Below, piece after piece: positions 63,887 to 64,000 of a stretch of DNA of 64,000 nt. Under the pieces are notes generated by a model. It was not told where the DNA came from, ran no database searches, and saw only the letters and a list, made by a program, of their open reading frames with translations. The translations under genes and the position numbers were made by a program. The stretch covers positions 1,285,219 through 1,349,218 of the forward strand of contig NZ_FOSE01000001.1 of assembly GCF_900114185.1 (NCBI RefSeq), in the 5' to 3' direction. This DNA is from Cellulomonas sp. KH9. Lineage in GTDB: Bacteria > Actinomycetota > Actinomycetes > Actinomycetales > Cellulomonadaceae. Within the stretch, counting starts at the first letter, position 1. Every line of letters starts with the position of its first letter.

Positions 63887-63916
63887 TTGACCGTGCGCTC
63901 GGCGCCCGCGTAATGT
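63887..63916 (+). promoter_or_regulatory. Strong sigma-A type promoter facing out of the window
   Basis: TTGACC (63887-63892), 18-bp spacer, TAATGT (63911-63916). This is among the best consensus matches in the window. It is followed at about 63936-63943 by a GGGAGGAA site and directs transcription past position 64000. Confidence 0.5.
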
Positions 63917-64000
63917 TCTGCGAGCCCGCCCAGCAGGGAGGAACGGACACCGAGCAGTGCTTGGTGGTCGGTCCCCGCAGGAGCTGGGCATCTCCCGCAT

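Larger units (their letters stand above)
63620..64000. other. Poorly coding end of the window
   Basis: No convincing gene is seen on either strand. The stretch holds the direct repeat GGGCGCTGCACTGAC (63680-63694 and 63708-63722, 28 bp apart) and a strong promoter near 63890. A reading frame starting near 63957 runs out of the window and cannot be judged. Confidence 0.4.

Overview
The window is about 74% GC and reads as the chromosome of a cellulolytic actinobacterium, most probably a Cellulomonas-like member of the Micrococcales. The signs are GTG starts, a secreted GH10 xylanase with a CBM2 cellulose-binding module, and actinobacterial marker genes (whiB7, mycoredoxin, DUF3107, AdnAB, UPF0182). 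No insertion sequence, prophage, CRISPR array or rRNA was seen. The visible genes are mostly tightly packed and often joined by 4-8 base start/stop overlaps.

Layout. 1-3.7 kb: galT (cut by the window edge) with its DeoR-type regulator, then a GH10-CBM2 xylanase whose upstream region carries a perfect CRP-type palindrome and phased TTTCR boxes. 3.7-7.5 kb: an MgtE-N/CBS protein, DUF1003 and Mrp operon opposite a stress-type membrane protein. 7.6-10.8 kb: aminopeptidase P, a PHP phosphoesterase, MarC, and a 14-bp tandem repeat that begins inside marC.

10.8-36 kb is a long housekeeping and genome-maintenance block whose order resembles the Mycobacterium tuberculosis Rv3193c-Rv3211 region: RhlE-type helicase, ferritin-like protein, DUF3107, TetR, AdnA/AdnB, an APH-fold phosphotransferase, NudC, mycoredoxin, UvrD2, whiB7, a ThiF-like protein, DUF5679, a YgjP-like metalloprotease, a DUF2342 protein, a PDZ-Lon protease, a PPA1309-type protein and UPF0182. 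In front of whiB7 lies a leader peptide with an intrinsic terminator and a competing hairpin, a clear transcription attenuator.

36-50 kb: a DMT exporter, the initiator tRNA with promoter and terminator, a truncated NTF2-like relic, SRPBCC and DUF2200 proteins, two very large FtsX-type permeases without an adjacent ATPase, a MOSC protein, DUF808, an MFS exporter, and a molybdopterin oxidoreductase/flavin reductase pair. 50-64 kb: an NrtR-type Nudix regulator divergent from an SPFH plus NAD-kinase-like operon with two matching palindromes between them; PutA; a Fur/Zur regulator; an NmrA-like reductase opposite an AraC regulator; a UxaA-type dehydratase; the CstA/YbdD carbon-starvation transporter pair; and a decayed, poorly coding last kilobase that ends in a strong promoter facing out of the window.

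The best candidates for follow-up are the NrtR/SPFH/NAD-kinase-like module with its two operators and the whiB7 attenuator, which sits in the same block as an APH-fold phosphotransferase and an orphan ThiF-like protein.
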